From: Gemmata sp.
Lineage (GTDB): Bacteria; Planctomycetota; Planctomycetia; Gemmatales; Gemmataceae
Length of the DNA: 48,147 nt
Assembly: GCA_025055115.1 (NCBI GenBank)
Contig: JANWYJ010000035.1
Coordinates: 1-48,147, forward strand
Reading direction: 5' to 3'
Part shown: in pieces, positions 33,403 through 45,178 of the stretch
Layout of the letters: each line of letters starts with the position of its first letter
Numbering within the stretch: the stretch's first letter is position 1
Program-made: the position numbers and the translations under genes
Notes under the pieces: generated by a model
Databases searched by the model: none
What the model saw: the letters and a program-made list of their open reading frames with translations, nothing else
Told to the model about the DNA's origin: nothing

Positions 33403-34752
33403 TTACGCGCGGCTAAAGACCGGCTTGCGGGCTGTCGATGCGGTTGCCGCCACCGGCGGTTCGGTGGCAGTTTCCACCACCTTGGCGCTGGGGGGGGGTG
33501 GTGCAGGATTCTGGCATCGTTCGATGAACGCGGCCATGCGGGCCAAGCCTTCGCGCAATCGGCCGTCGTCAGTGGCACAACTGACGCGAACGTAGCCATG
33601 ACCGCTGGGTCCGAAGGCCACCCCCGGGCCGATAAGAACCTTTTCCGCCTTCAGCAAGCGTTCCGCGAACGTGCGGCCATCCATGCCCAAGGGGTGAACC
33701 GGTACCCACAGAAAGTAACCTGCGCTGGGCATCTCGGGTTCTAGCCCCATGGCGCGGAGTCGGTCGTAAGTGTATTGCCGTTTCATCCGGAATCGGTCCT
33801 GCAGGTCGGGCACCGGGGAGTGAGCGAGTAACTTCGCCGCCGCGTGTTGGCAAACCGGCGGTACATAGGGAGCCTGCAAATGGCCCATCAGTTGGCAGGG
33901 CCGGACCAGATGTTTCGGCCCGGCCAGCCAGCCCACGCGCATGCCGGGTTGCCCAAATTCCTGCGATACGGAGCCTGCAGTGATGGTCAGCTGATCCGCT
34001 CCGGGCCGGTTCGCCAACGATTGTGGAGCAGCGCCGCAGCGGAACGCGGCCAAGCATTCGTCGAGGTAGACCAGCACTCGATAACTGCTGGCGATCCAGG
34101 CGATGTGTTCGAAGTCTTCGTTGGCCAGGCAGCCGCCGGTGGGCGAAGCGGGATCACTGAGAATGAGCATTTTCGCCCCGCGCATGGCCTGTTCAAATTC
34201 TTTCGTCAGATAACGCAACCGCCCCTCTTCGAGCCAAGTCGGAATCCAGCGGACTTTCGCCCGCCGTGATTTCGCACCCAAGGCGAACAAGGGTGAACAG
34301 GGGTCGAAGAGCACCACACGATCCCCCGGGTTGACAAAAGCCTCCAACGCCGCCGCGAGCGCCCCGGTGGCTCCCGGCATGATCGCTACTTCGGTATCTG
34401 GGGTGAACTTGCGGCCCGCTTGTTGATAACGGTCGAGAAGGGCTGCGCGCAATTCGGGCAGAACGACCGGTACCCGACCCGGCGATGCCAGAAGCTCACT
34501 TCGCCCCACACTCACCGCGCCGCGCGCCGGCGGGGCATCGGGGGTGGGCTGATTGAGATCGAGAACATCCCCACCAGGCGGATACGGTACGACTGCAGGA
34601 TCGAGCAATTCCTCCACAGGTGCGGTGAGCACACGATCGGAGTAAAATCGGAGATAGGCCGTGCCACCCTCGGTGAGCCGCCGTGCTCGCGGCAGCCAAC
34701 CGGCGACCCGGGCACGAATAAGAAGTTTCGTGAACCACAAGGGAAGTGCCAT
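33403..34752 (-). CDS. Class I aminotransferase-fold protein lacking the PLP lysine
   Basis: The 449-residue protein has the overall class I/II aminotransferase layout (PGATGALAAALEAF; LSDPASPTGG; VYLDECLAAF; GQPGMRVGW; VRVSCATDD). The Schiff-base lysine position reads SVSQEFGQPGMRVGW with Gln264 in place of Lys. The cofactor-contact Asn of NPxNPTG is Ser203 and the Tyr of DExY is Leu234, while Asp231 and the substrate Arg of VRVS remain. It therefore probably cannot transaminate and may be a pseudoenzyme or use another chemistry. The final ~40 residues are a disordered Pro/Ala tail. It stands alone on the minus strand, divergent from the BatE-like gene. Confidence 0.88.
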   Translation of the reverse strand: MALPLWFTKLLIRARVAGWLPRARRLTEGGTAYLRFYSDRVLTAPVEELLDPAVVPYPPGGDVLDLNQPTPDAPPARGAVSVGRSELLASPGRVPVVLPELRAALLDRYQQAGRKFTPDTEVAIMPGATGALAAALEAFVNPGDRVVLFDPCSPLFALGAKSRRAKVRWIPTWLEEGRLRYLTKEFEQAMRGAKMLILSDPASPTGGCLANEDFEHIAWIASSYRVLVYLDECLAAFRCGAAPQSLANRPGADQLTITAGSVSQEFGQPGMRVGWLAGPKHLVRPCQLMGHLQAPYVPPVCQHAAAKLLAHSPVPDLQDRFRMKRQYTYDRLRAMGLEPEMPSAGYFLWVPVHPLGMDGRTFAERLLKAEKVLIGPGVAFGPSGHGYVRVSCATDDGRLREGLARMAAFIERCQNPAPPPPSAKVVETATEPPVAATASTARKPVFSRA

Positions 34753-34966
34753 GATTTCGCCTCCGTGCGCGCACGGAATTGTGACAAAGCACCCGGGTTG
34801 TTGTAAAGAGCGATATTCTTCGGGTTCCGGCCCCAGTGCCGAGGAAGTAGCATTCCCGCAAGCCCCCCGAGGGTGTGAACATCATCATACTCCATCTCCC
34901 TCTGAACCCCTTCCCTTGGCTTTTCGCCACGGTGGCTCGAAGAATGATGACGGCGTGGACTACAAA

Positions 34967-35074
34967 GCGGAGACATGTGGTAACGCGGCGACATGTGGTA
35001 ACGCGGGGACAGGTGATAACGCGGCGACATGTGATAACGCATGTGTATGTGATAACGCGGGGACATATGGTGAG
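34967..35074. repeat. Six-copy 18-bp minisatellite upstream of the BatE-like gene
   Basis: Six contiguous 18-base units (34967-35074; consensus near GCGG(C/G)GACATGTGATAAC) with a few substitutions each; unit 5 is the most diverged. The array ends 30 bases before the start codon at 35105. There are no spacers, so it is not a CRISPR. Confidence 0.97.
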
Positions 35075-35104
35075 GAAAGGTAGGAATCTGTCACGGAGTA
35101 GCGA

Positions 35105-35962
35105 ATGAGCGGTAGTGGGGCCTGGGTTGGGTACTGCGGAGCGGTTATGCTGGCAGTATTTCTCTTCGATGGGGATGTTTCCGCATCGGCTAGCGACTAT
35201 CTGGCGCAAGCGGAAGCCGCCTTCGCCGAGGGAGTTTCCCTCCGCAACGACTCGGTCAAGGCTCGGCAGGCTTTCGCGAAGGCCGCTGCCGCCTACGACG
35301 CCCTCTGGCACGCGGGCTACCACTCCCCGGCGTTGGCGATCAACCGCGCCCGGGCGCACCGGCTGGCGGGCGATTTGCCCCGCTGCCTGGCGGCCCTTCA
35401 TAGCGGACTCGCCGTGACCCCGTATTCCCGCCCATTGCAAGTAGAACTGGAAGACGCTCGCGCTGCGGTGCAATATCCCCTGGATCGCGAACTCGTTCAA
35501 CAAGCCCAACCGCCCCCCATCCGCGGATGGAACAGTCGCGTCGCGCCGACCGATCAGTGGATCGCTGTTGGGGGGCTGTGGTTGTTACTGTGGCTGGGTG
35601 TCGCCCGTTTCCTCATGACGCGACGGATGGTGTGGCTTCTGCTGAGCCTACTGGGAACCGCCGCGTTGATCGTGTGGGGCTTGCTGTGGTGGTACGATGT
35701 TCAGAGATTTCACCACGACCATTCGCGGCCACTGTTGATCGTCACACACGAGACGCTTCTCCGTCGGGGCAATGCGGTGGTTTATCCGCCGCGCTGGGAG
35801 GTGGTGCTTCCTCGGGGGACGGAAGTTCGAGAATTGACCCGCCGTGGTGGATGGGTGCAGGTGCAATTAGCTGGTGGAGCGGTTGGCTGGCTTCCGGAAG
35901 GGGCGATTGTCGCTGTGGAACCCGAGCGGCGGCCTCTCAACGCGCGGCATGCTGCCGAGTGA
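35105..35962 (+). CDS. BatE-like TPR / membrane / SH3 protein
   Basis: The 285-residue protein has a signal-like N-terminus, a TPR-like helical region (about 28-125, YLAQAEAAFAEGVSL), two transmembrane helices (about 152-172 and 177-197) and a C-terminal SH3-type domain (VTHETLLRRGNAVVYPPRW, GGWVQVQLAGGAVGWLPEGAI). This order is that of BatE, part of the Bat aerotolerance system with von Willebrand-factor proteins, although batA-D are not nearby. GGAG sits at the proper distance before the ATG. The end of the gene and its stop codon are duplicated downstream. Confidence 0.7.
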   Translation: MSGSGAWVGYCGAVMLAVFLFDGDVSASASDYLAQAEAAFAEGVSLRNDSVKARQAFAKAAAAYDALWHAGYHSPALAINRARAHRLAGDLPRCLAALHSGLAVTPYSRPLQVELEDARAAVQYPLDRELVQQAQPPPIRGWNSRVAPTDQWIAVGGLWLLLWLGVARFLMTRRMVWLLLSLLGTAALIVWGLLWWYDVQRFHHDHSRPLLIVTHETLLRRGNAVVYPPRWEVVLPRGTEVRELTRRGGWVQVQLAGGAVGWLPEGAIVAVEPERRPLNARHAAE

Positions 35963-36046
35963 GCCGCGTTCGCTGCTCAGCGCGGATTAAGGCCACCAGA
36001 CGGTGTTGCCTCTCAACGCGCGGCATGCTGCCGAGTGAGCCGCGTT
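35932..36046. repeat. 39-bp perfect duplication spanning the BatE-like stop codon
   Basis: Copies at 35932-35970 and 36008-36046 (core CTCAACGCGCGGCATGCTGC) are identical over 39 bases, 37 bases apart. The first includes the last nine codons and the TGA at 35960-35962. Confidence 0.98.
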
Positions 36047-36079
36047 GACCTGAGTTGTGTCGAGTGCTGGAACCGGCTG

Positions 36080-36116
36080 TGGTGAATCGGGTGTGGGTTG
36101 GTGAATCGGGTGTGGG
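36080..36116. repeat. 18-bp tandem duplication
   Basis: TGGTGAATCGGGTGTGGG occurs at 36080-36097 and 36099-36116 in the spacer after the BatE-like gene. Confidence 0.95.
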
Positions 36117-36204
36117 GTTGGCTCGTTGAGTCTGGGCGAGCCGGTGCCGGGCGGCAAGCCTTTGGCTGCAGAATGGCGGCGGAAAAACGGCTTCGTGACT
36201 CGAT

Positions 36205-36450
36205 CTAGTCATCCTGCCGCGCCTTCAACTCGGGTTCAAGGAGCTGGCGTAAGCGTGCTTCAAATGTCGCGGGGAGGCGACCGCATTTGGGTAACGCCCG
36301 CGCGACTTTGACGGTTTGGGTGTAGGAGGCCACATACACCTCACAGCGGGGGCAAGCGCGGATGTGCAGTTCGACCGTTTCCCGCCGCTCTTGAACGAGT
36401 TCGCCCCCGAGGAAATCGACCAATAAACTCATCAACTCCGAGCAGTTCAT
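36205..36450 (-). CDS. Anti-sigma factor, zinc-finger (zf-HC2) type
   Basis: The 81-residue protein has the zinc-binding anti-sigma pattern: N-terminal MNCSELMSLLVDFLGGEL, then HIRACPRCEVY (His-x3-Cys-x2-Cys). It should hold the adjacent ECF sigma factor inactive until released by a signal. No transmembrane helix is present, so this is a soluble anti-sigma factor, probably responding to redox or metal state through the zinc site. Its ATG overlaps the sigma stop codon (ATGA), a sign of translational coupling. Confidence 0.9.
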   Translation of the reverse strand: MNCSELMSLLVDFLGGELVQERRETVELHIRACPRCEVYVASYTQTVKVARALPKCGRLPATFEARLRQLLEPELKARQDD

Positions 36451-37013
36451 GAGGCTAACTCTCCCTCGAAATGCGGGGCGAGCAAGTCACGCATCCGCAT
36501 GCGGGCCCGGTGCAGGCGGCTTTTCACCGCCGGGACACTCAGCCCTAGCATCTCCCCAATTTCGGCGTTCGGCAGTCCTTCCACATCGGCCAAGACGTAT
36601 ACATCGCGAAATGGCTCGGGTAGTTGGGCAATGGCCTTTTCAATCACGTCTTGTTGTTCTGCCGCCAAGATCGGCTCTTCCGGCGAGATGTTCCACCGCT
36701 TGACGGCCGATTCCGGAGCAGTGGTTTCCATCAGATCATCCGCCAGATCACCGGTTTCATGGCGTTGTCGGTTGGCGCGTTTCTGCCGGTGAGCCAAGGC
36801 GGCATTCACCGTGACACGATGAAGCCACGTCGATAACTGCGACTCGCCGCGGAAAGTGTCCAATTTCCGTACAACCTGCAATAAGACATCTTGGGTGACA
36901 TCTTCCGCATCGGCATCATTACCCAGCATCCGGCGAGCGATGTTGTAAATCCGCGGAGCATATTCGCGAAACACCAGTTCCGGCGTCAGTTTTTCCGGGA
37001 TTGGAGCAACCAT
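36447..37013 (-). CDS. ECF RNA polymerase sigma factor, RpoE-like
   Basis: The 188-residue protein has sigma region 2 (ARRMLGNDADAEDVTQDVLL, then FRGESQLSTWLHRVTVNAAL) and region 4 (LPEPFRDVYVLADVEGLPNA, then GLSVPAVKSRLHRARMRMRDLL). It directs RNA polymerase to a small stress regulon and is controlled by the anti-sigma protein encoded by the overlapping downstream gene. The ATG at 37013 is preferred; a GTG at 37025 is an alternative, and neither has a strong Shine-Dalgarno. The regulated promoters cannot be read from this window. Confidence 0.95.
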   Translation of the reverse strand: MVAPIPEKLTPELVFREYAPRIYNIARRMLGNDADAEDVTQDVLLQVVRKLDTFRGESQLSTWLHRVTVNAALAHRQKRANRQRHETGDLADDLMETTAPESAVKRWNISPEEPILAAEQQDVIEKAIAQLPEPFRDVYVLADVEGLPNAEIGEMLGLSVPAVKSRLHRARMRMRDLLAPHFEGELAS

Positions 37014-37122
37014 GCATACACTCACGAGGCATCGGGGTGAGCCATTGATACGATAGCGAGAACTCTCCCCATGCGTAAGCCCCTACCGCTGGAACCGTAC
37101 CTCCTTTCGCCACAACGACACA

Positions 37123-37812
37123 ATGACCCAGGCGATACTCTTCGATTTCGATGGCACCCTGGCCGATAGTTTCGCCGCCATCACAGCGAGTACTAATCAT
37201 GTTCGCAACTGCTACGGACTTCCGCCGTTGTCCGAAGCCGAGGTCCGGCAATTTGTCGGCTACGGCTTGGTTCACCTGATGACCACGTTGGTTCCAGGTG
37301 TGCCTGTCGAGGAAGCAGTGGCCCGTTATCGCGAACATCACCCCTATGTGATGATGACCCAGACACGCCTGATGCCCGGAGTCGCTGAAACGCTCCCTCA
37401 ACTGGCCCACCGGGGCTATCGGATGGCCGTTTGCAGTAACAAGCGCGTGGAATTCACGCAGCAACTCGTTACTGCACTGGGACTTAAGGATTATTTCGCC
37501 TGCATTCTGGGACCCGACGACGTTCAGCAACGCGCCAAACCCGATCCGGCTATGCTGTTAGAAGCTCTCAACCGCCTGAAGGTTTCGCCCCAGCAGGCTG
37601 TCTACGTCGGCGATATGGTGGTGGATGTGCAAACGGCACGGGCCGCGGGAGTACCCGTCTGGCTGATCCTGCCCCCTGAGAGTCCACTGCGCCTCCAATT
37701 TAGGACAAATTCCCCGGCCAGCGCCCTCCCACCACCCGACCGCATTCTCGACACGTTCACCGATCTTTTGCGGTTCCTCTCCCAACCGGATGTTCCTCCC
37801 CCAACCGGATGA
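37123..37812 (+). CDS. HAD phosphatase, phosphoglycolate-phosphatase-like
   Basis: The 229-residue enzyme has all HAD motifs: DFDGTLADS (nucleophile Asp8, Asp10), CSNKR, the lysine in AKPDP, and VGDMVVD. The cap between motif I and II fits the Gph/PpaX subgroup that removes phosphate from phosphoglycolate or pyrophosphate. It diverges from the ECF sigma gene. The final residues DVPPPTG result from a 19-base tandem duplication that shifted the frame, so the C-terminus is not ancestral. Confidence 0.9.
   Translation: MTQAILFDFDGTLADSFAAITASTNHVRNCYGLPPLSEAEVRQFVGYGLVHLMTTLVPGVPVEEAVARYREHHPYVMMTQTRLMPGVAETLPQLAHRGYRMAVCSNKRVEFTQQLVTALGLKDYFACILGPDDVQQRAKPDPAMLLEALNRLKVSPQQAVYVGDMVVDVQTARAAGVPVWLILPPESPLRLQFRTNSPASALPPPDRILDTFTDLLRFLSQPDVPPPTG
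37774..37811. repeat. 19-bp tandem duplication that rewrites a C-terminus
   Basis: Copies at 37774-37792 and 37793-37811 (TTCCTCTCCCAACCGGATG and TTCCTCCCCCAACCGGATG, one difference). Nineteen is not a multiple of three, so the second copy is read in another frame and reaches TGA at 37810-37812. Confidence 0.95.
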
Positions 37813-38182
37813 TGTGTGATCGTTCTGGGTTTCTATTATCACAACAAGCATTCGTATTGTCGGGAATTCCACGGCCAAGCGAGAAAATCGCCAGAAGCCG
37901 TCCGTATGATGGAAGAAACGGGATGTGCCGGGAGAAGGGGTTCTCGCGGCGCTACCGGCTGTTTGTATTGACCCTTATTTCAACCCGCCTTAGATTGGGC
38001 TTCGGACGGAGTGTGCGCACCCGAAGAACTCGGCCCCCGCGGGATTTCCAGGAGTCGCGGCTTTCCGAACAACCAGCGCCGATCCTCTGCTTGCCAATGC
38101 CAAGGCGCGCTCTGCTTGCCAATGCCAAGGCGCGGTTGTGACCAGCGAATCTCTGGTGCAAAATTTGATGGAGTAAAGAGTT
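37813..38182. other. Spacer before secA
   Basis: The 370 bases contain the secA promoter region and leader. No other gene is seen. The only structured feature is the 25-bp tandem duplication ending 48 bases before the secA start. Confidence 0.55.
38085..38134. repeat. 25-bp perfect tandem duplication in the secA leader
   Basis: Adjacent identical copies at 38085-38109 and 38110-38134 (core CTTGCCAATGCCAAGGCGCG). This is where SecA-regulating leader structures often lie in other bacteria, but no SecM-like arrest peptide is visible. Confidence 0.98.
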
Positions 38183-42082
<3,900 letters not shown>

Positions 42083-42126
42083 GCAACGCCCAATGCCCCC
42101 ACGCAGTTAGGATCGCGTCGGAGTGG

Positions 42127-42151
42127 CCGGCAGCCCCTGCCGGTCTTCTGG
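42127..42151 (+). terminator. Weak terminator-like hairpin after secA
   Basis: CCGGCAG (42127-42133) pairs with CTGCCGG (42137-42143) around a CCC loop, then TCTTCTGG. The T content is low, so partial read-through into waaA 24 bases later is likely. Confidence 0.5.
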
Positions 42152-42166
42152 AGGGGATGGAATCCC

Positions 42167-43534
42167 ATGCTTTTCGACCTCCTTTACTTCCTGGCGTTGA
42201 TTGCCTTGTCGCCGTGGCTTCTCTGGCGGGCTGCAACCACCGGCCGCTATCGCCGGGAATGGGCCGCGAAGCTTCTGGGGCGTGTCCGCCTCCCCCCTGC
42301 GCAACCAGGCCCCGTGGTGTGGTTCCATGCCGTCAGTGTTGGCGAAATCCATCTTCTGGGAACACTTGTGCCAGCGTTTCGCCAACGACATCCTGATTGG
42401 CGTGTCGTCGTTTCTTCGACAACCGATTCGGGCTTGGCCGAAGCCCGGCGGCGGTTCCGCGATCTGCCGGTTATCGCTTGGCCTTTCGATTTCTCATGGG
42501 CGGTTGCATCGGCTCTGCAGGCGATTGCCCCTTCTCTGATTGTGTTGGTAGAAAGTGAGTTGTGGCCGAATTTTCTGGCCGCCGCGGGCCGGCGCCACAT
42601 CCCGGTTGTGGTGGTCAATGCTCGGCTCAGTCCGCGGAGCTTCCGCCGCTGGTGCCGCGTGGGTCCCAGCGCCTACCGATTCCTCTTTCGCTACATCAGC
42701 TGCTGGGCTGCTCAGGATGGCGATTATGCGTGGCGGCTGCAACAGCTGGGGGTGCCGGCGCGGTGCGTCCATGTGACCGGATCGATCAAATACGATGGTG
42801 CGACGGGGCTGCCCCAATCCCTGAAGACCGCCCATCTCGCCGAACTCTTGGGCCTGCGCCCACGATCGATTCCGCAGCGCCGCGCCGGTGGTGAGACTGC
42901 CCACCATGCCGAAAACGATGATGCCCCGCGGCCGTTGGTGTGGCTGGCGGGCAGTACTCATGCTCCTGAAGAAGCGATTGTTCTCGATGTCTTCGCTCGG
43001 TTGCGGGTTCGTTTTCCCCATTTGCGGTTACTTCTTGTGCCGCGGCACCCGGATCGCTTTGACGAAGTAGCCCGGTTGATTGCCGCCCGCGGCTGGCCGT
43101 GGGTTCGCCGTTCGAGCTTGCACAGTCCGTTGCCGGAGATGCCGCCAGTGGTACTGCTCGATACGGTCGGCGAACTGGCAACCGCGTGGGGGCTGGCTGA
43201 TGTGGGCTTCACCGGCGGCAGCTTGGATGGCATTCGCGGCGGGCAGAGCATGATCGAACCCGCCGGCTACGGGGTGCCGTGCCTGTTTGGCCCGCATGTG
43301 TGGAACTTCCGCGACGCCGCGCAGCGCTTGCTCGAAGCTGGAGGTGCCGTGATGATTCACGATGCCGCGGAATTAGAAGCGGCATTGACGCAACTGCTCA
43401 GCGACTCCCAGCGGCGGCAGCGGATGGGGCAAGCCGCCCGAGCATTGGTGGAACGGCAACAAGGGGCCACTGCCCGCACCCTGGAGCTTCTGGATCGCGT
43501 CATGGGTCGGTCGGCGTTGGCGCGAGCGGCCTGA
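42167..43534 (+). CDS. waaA: 3-deoxy-D-manno-octulosonic acid (Kdo) transferase
   Basis: The 455-residue glycosyltransferase adds Kdo from CMP-Kdo to lipid A precursor, an early step of LPS core synthesis at the inner membrane. It has an N-terminal membrane anchor (DLLYFLALIALSPWLLW), FHAVSVGEI, LVESELWPNFL, VVVNARLSPRSF, HVTGSIKYD, WLAGSTHAPEE, LLLVPRHPDRF and GGSLDGIRGGQSMIEPAGYG, all typical of the family. This confirms an LPS-bearing outer membrane, together with lptB. The start follows GGAGGGG at a long spacing. It probably shares transcripts with secA. Confidence 0.95.
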   Translation: MLFDLLYFLALIALSPWLLWRAATTGRYRREWAAKLLGRVRLPPAQPGPVVWFHAVSVGEIHLLGTLVPAFRQRHPDWRVVVSSTTDSGLAEARRRFRDLPVIAWPFDFSWAVASALQAIAPSLIVLVESELWPNFLAAAGRRHIPVVVVNARLSPRSFRRWCRVGPSAYRFLFRYISCWAAQDGDYAWRLQQLGVPARCVHVTGSIKYDGATGLPQSLKTAHLAELLGLRPRSIPQRRAGGETAHHAENDDAPRPLVWLAGSTHAPEEAIVLDVFARLRVRFPHLRLLLVPRHPDRFDEVARLIAARGWPWVRRSSLHSPLPEMPPVVLLDTVGELATAWGLADVGFTGGSLDGIRGGQSMIEPAGYGVPCLFGPHVWNFRDAAQRLLEAGGAVMIHDAAELEAALTQLLSDSQRRQRMGQAARALVERQQGATARTLELLDRVMGRSALARAA

Positions 43535-43638
43535 AGGCTTCACCGGCCGAAGGGAGCTAAAGGCTTCAGCAACAAATTGTCACAATATTCATCGATAATA
43601 AGAATAATCGCCCCCAAGCTATCATCATCCCCTGAACC

Positions 43639-43732
43639 AGCTGTTGGCAACGACGCTGTACCAACCACACAGCTGTTGGCAACGACGCTGTACCAACCAC
43701 ACAGCCGTTGGCAACGACGCTGTGGCAACCAC
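43639..43732. repeat. Three-copy 32-bp tandem array
   Basis: Copies at 43639-43670 and 43671-43702 are identical (core CTGTTGGCAACGACGCTGTA); a third at 43703-43732 has a few changes. They lie in the 447-base spacer between waaA and the class IV aminotransferase, which has no gene. Confidence 0.97.
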
Positions 43733-43831
43733 GGCCAGACCGCGAATCCCCCACGCCACAGCGTGCTGAACCGTACTCTGGCGTGTACGGTTGAGTGCCG
43801 AGCATGGCCAGAGCGCGAATCCCCCACGCCA
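43733..43831. repeat. 26-bp direct duplication with a hairpin between copies
   Basis: GGCCAGA(C/G)CGCGAATCCCCC followed by ACGCCA occurs at 43733-43758 and 43806-43831 with one difference. Between them CCGTAC and GTACGG (43771-43790) form a short hairpin. Confidence 0.93.
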
Positions 43832-43879
43832 TCATCGCCTGATGAAATAGCCACTGGCAGAGGATAAGAAGGGCGGTTT

Positions 43880-43949
43880 GCCGTCAAGGTGTGGTTGCTT
43901 CCAAGCCCTAGTAGCCGTCAAGGTGTGGTTGCCGTCAAGGTGTGGTTGC
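43880..43949. repeat. Three copies of a 19-bp repeat
   Basis: GCCGTCAAGGTGTGGTTGC occurs at 43880-43898, 43914-43932 and 43931-43949, the last two overlapping by two bases. The array ends 32 bases before the aminotransferase start codon. Confidence 0.96.
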
Positions 43950-43981
43950 CCTTCGGATTGTGCGGGATAATCATCACCGTT

Positions 43982-45025
43982 ATGAAACAGCCGCTGGTGT
44001 ATTACAACGGTCGGTTCATCCCGTTTGCGGAAGCCGCGTTACCCCTGGACGATGCTGGCTTTGTTTCGGGGGCGACGATCGTTGATAATGCTCGTACATT
44101 TCGTCACAAACTTTTCCGCTGGCCCGATCACCTCGCCCGTTTCCGGCAAGATTGCGCCGCGTGTTATGTTCCGTTGGAATGGACCGATGCCGAACTGACT
44201 GCGATTGCTGAGGAGCTGGTCGCCCAGAATGCACCGTTTGTGCCCCCTGGTGGCGAGTTCCAATTGGTGACCTTTGCGACACCAGGGCCGGTGGGTTACT
44301 ATCGTTCGGCAGCGAAGGATGCCGCGGGGGGAGAATCCTCGTCCCGCCGGGGCACGTTGGGCATGCTGACCTATCCGCTGCCGTGGAAGCGTTACCAGAA
44401 GTTTTTCACCCACGGTGTTACTTTGGCCATCGCCGGGATTCAGCCAACGGATCAGTTGGCGTTGGTACCTCCCCGTATCAAGCACCGTAGCCGGTTGCAT
44501 TGGCATGTGGCCGCGCAGGTCATCCGCGATCCGCATTCCGATTACCACTGGCAGCTCGACCCTCCGGCATCCGATCCGTCGGTTGTACCGGTCGTCATCA
44601 ACGGGTCATCCGCGGATACTGCGATTGGTTCCATTATCGCTGTGTTTGGCGAGACCGTCATTTTCCCAGATGAACGGAATGTTCAAAAAAGCATCAGCGT
44701 TCAGGTGATCCGGGAACTCTGCGACACGCTGGGATTGAAGCACTCCACAGCAGCTCTCGACATCAGCGGACTAGTTCGCCCGGACTGGCGCGAAGGACTC
44801 ACCGCCCATGAGCCGCTGCCCACGGAACTTTTACTCGCGGGTACGGCCTTCTGTGTTGCGGGGGTGCGGCGGTGGGGTGTTCGCGATCGCTATTGTGATT
44901 TCGTCTGGCCAGGTCCGCTCCTGCGCCGGTTGCAAGCGGCTTGGAGTGAGATCGTCGGAGTGGATATTGTTCAACAGTTTGTGGGTGGAGAAACCCCGGT
45001 GGACGCTGGCAGGACCTCTAACTAA
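43982..45025 (+). CDS. Class IV aminotransferase (branched-chain / aminodeoxychorismate-lyase fold)
   Basis: The 347-residue protein has the class IV features YYNGRFIPFAEAALPLDDAG, VDNARTFRHKLFRWPDHLARF, and a candidate PLP lysine in PPRIKHRSRLHWH. VINGSSADTAIGSIIAVFG and the PDERNVQKSISVQVIRELC region match the strand that binds cofactor phosphate in this family. It could be a branched-chain aminotransferase, D-amino-acid aminotransferase or ADC lyase; sequence alone does not decide. The ATG at 43982 is where homology begins; upstream in-frame codons are repeat sequence. It lacks a strong Shine-Dalgarno. Confidence 0.8.
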   Translation: MKQPLVYYNGRFIPFAEAALPLDDAGFVSGATIVDNARTFRHKLFRWPDHLARFRQDCAACYVPLEWTDAELTAIAEELVAQNAPFVPPGGEFQLVTFATPGPVGYYRSAAKDAAGGESSSRRGTLGMLTYPLPWKRYQKFFTHGVTLAIAGIQPTDQLALVPPRIKHRSRLHWHVAAQVIRDPHSDYHWQLDPPASDPSVVPVVINGSSADTAIGSIIAVFGETVIFPDERNVQKSISVQVIRELCDTLGLKHSTAALDISGLVRPDWREGLTAHEPLPTELLLAGTAFCVAGVRRWGVRDRYCDFVWPGPLLRRLQAAWSEIVGVDIVQQFVGGETPVDAGRTSN

Positions 45026-45041
45026 TCTTAGCTCTCTTGAC

Positions 45042-45065
45042 AGCTTGTGAAGTTTGTCACAAGCT
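45042..45065 (+). terminator. Hairpin after the class IV aminotransferase
   Basis: AGCTTGTGA (45042-45050) pairs exactly with TCACAAGCT (45057-45065) around a six-base loop, 16 bases after the stop codon. No T-run follows, so it may be an attenuator or 3' stabiliser. Confidence 0.5.
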
Positions 45066-45178
45066 ACGTGGTTATTCCAACCGGCCGGGCGTGTGGGGAG
45101 TTCGACCTCTCCGAACCCCACGTTTGGCCCCCGGTTGGCAGGTTACTGAAGGTTTGTAGACACGCTCAGGATTGCCCC

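Noticed and set aside
34967-35074. CRISPR array
   Set aside because: The 18-base units are contiguous with no unique spacers and no cas genes are present.
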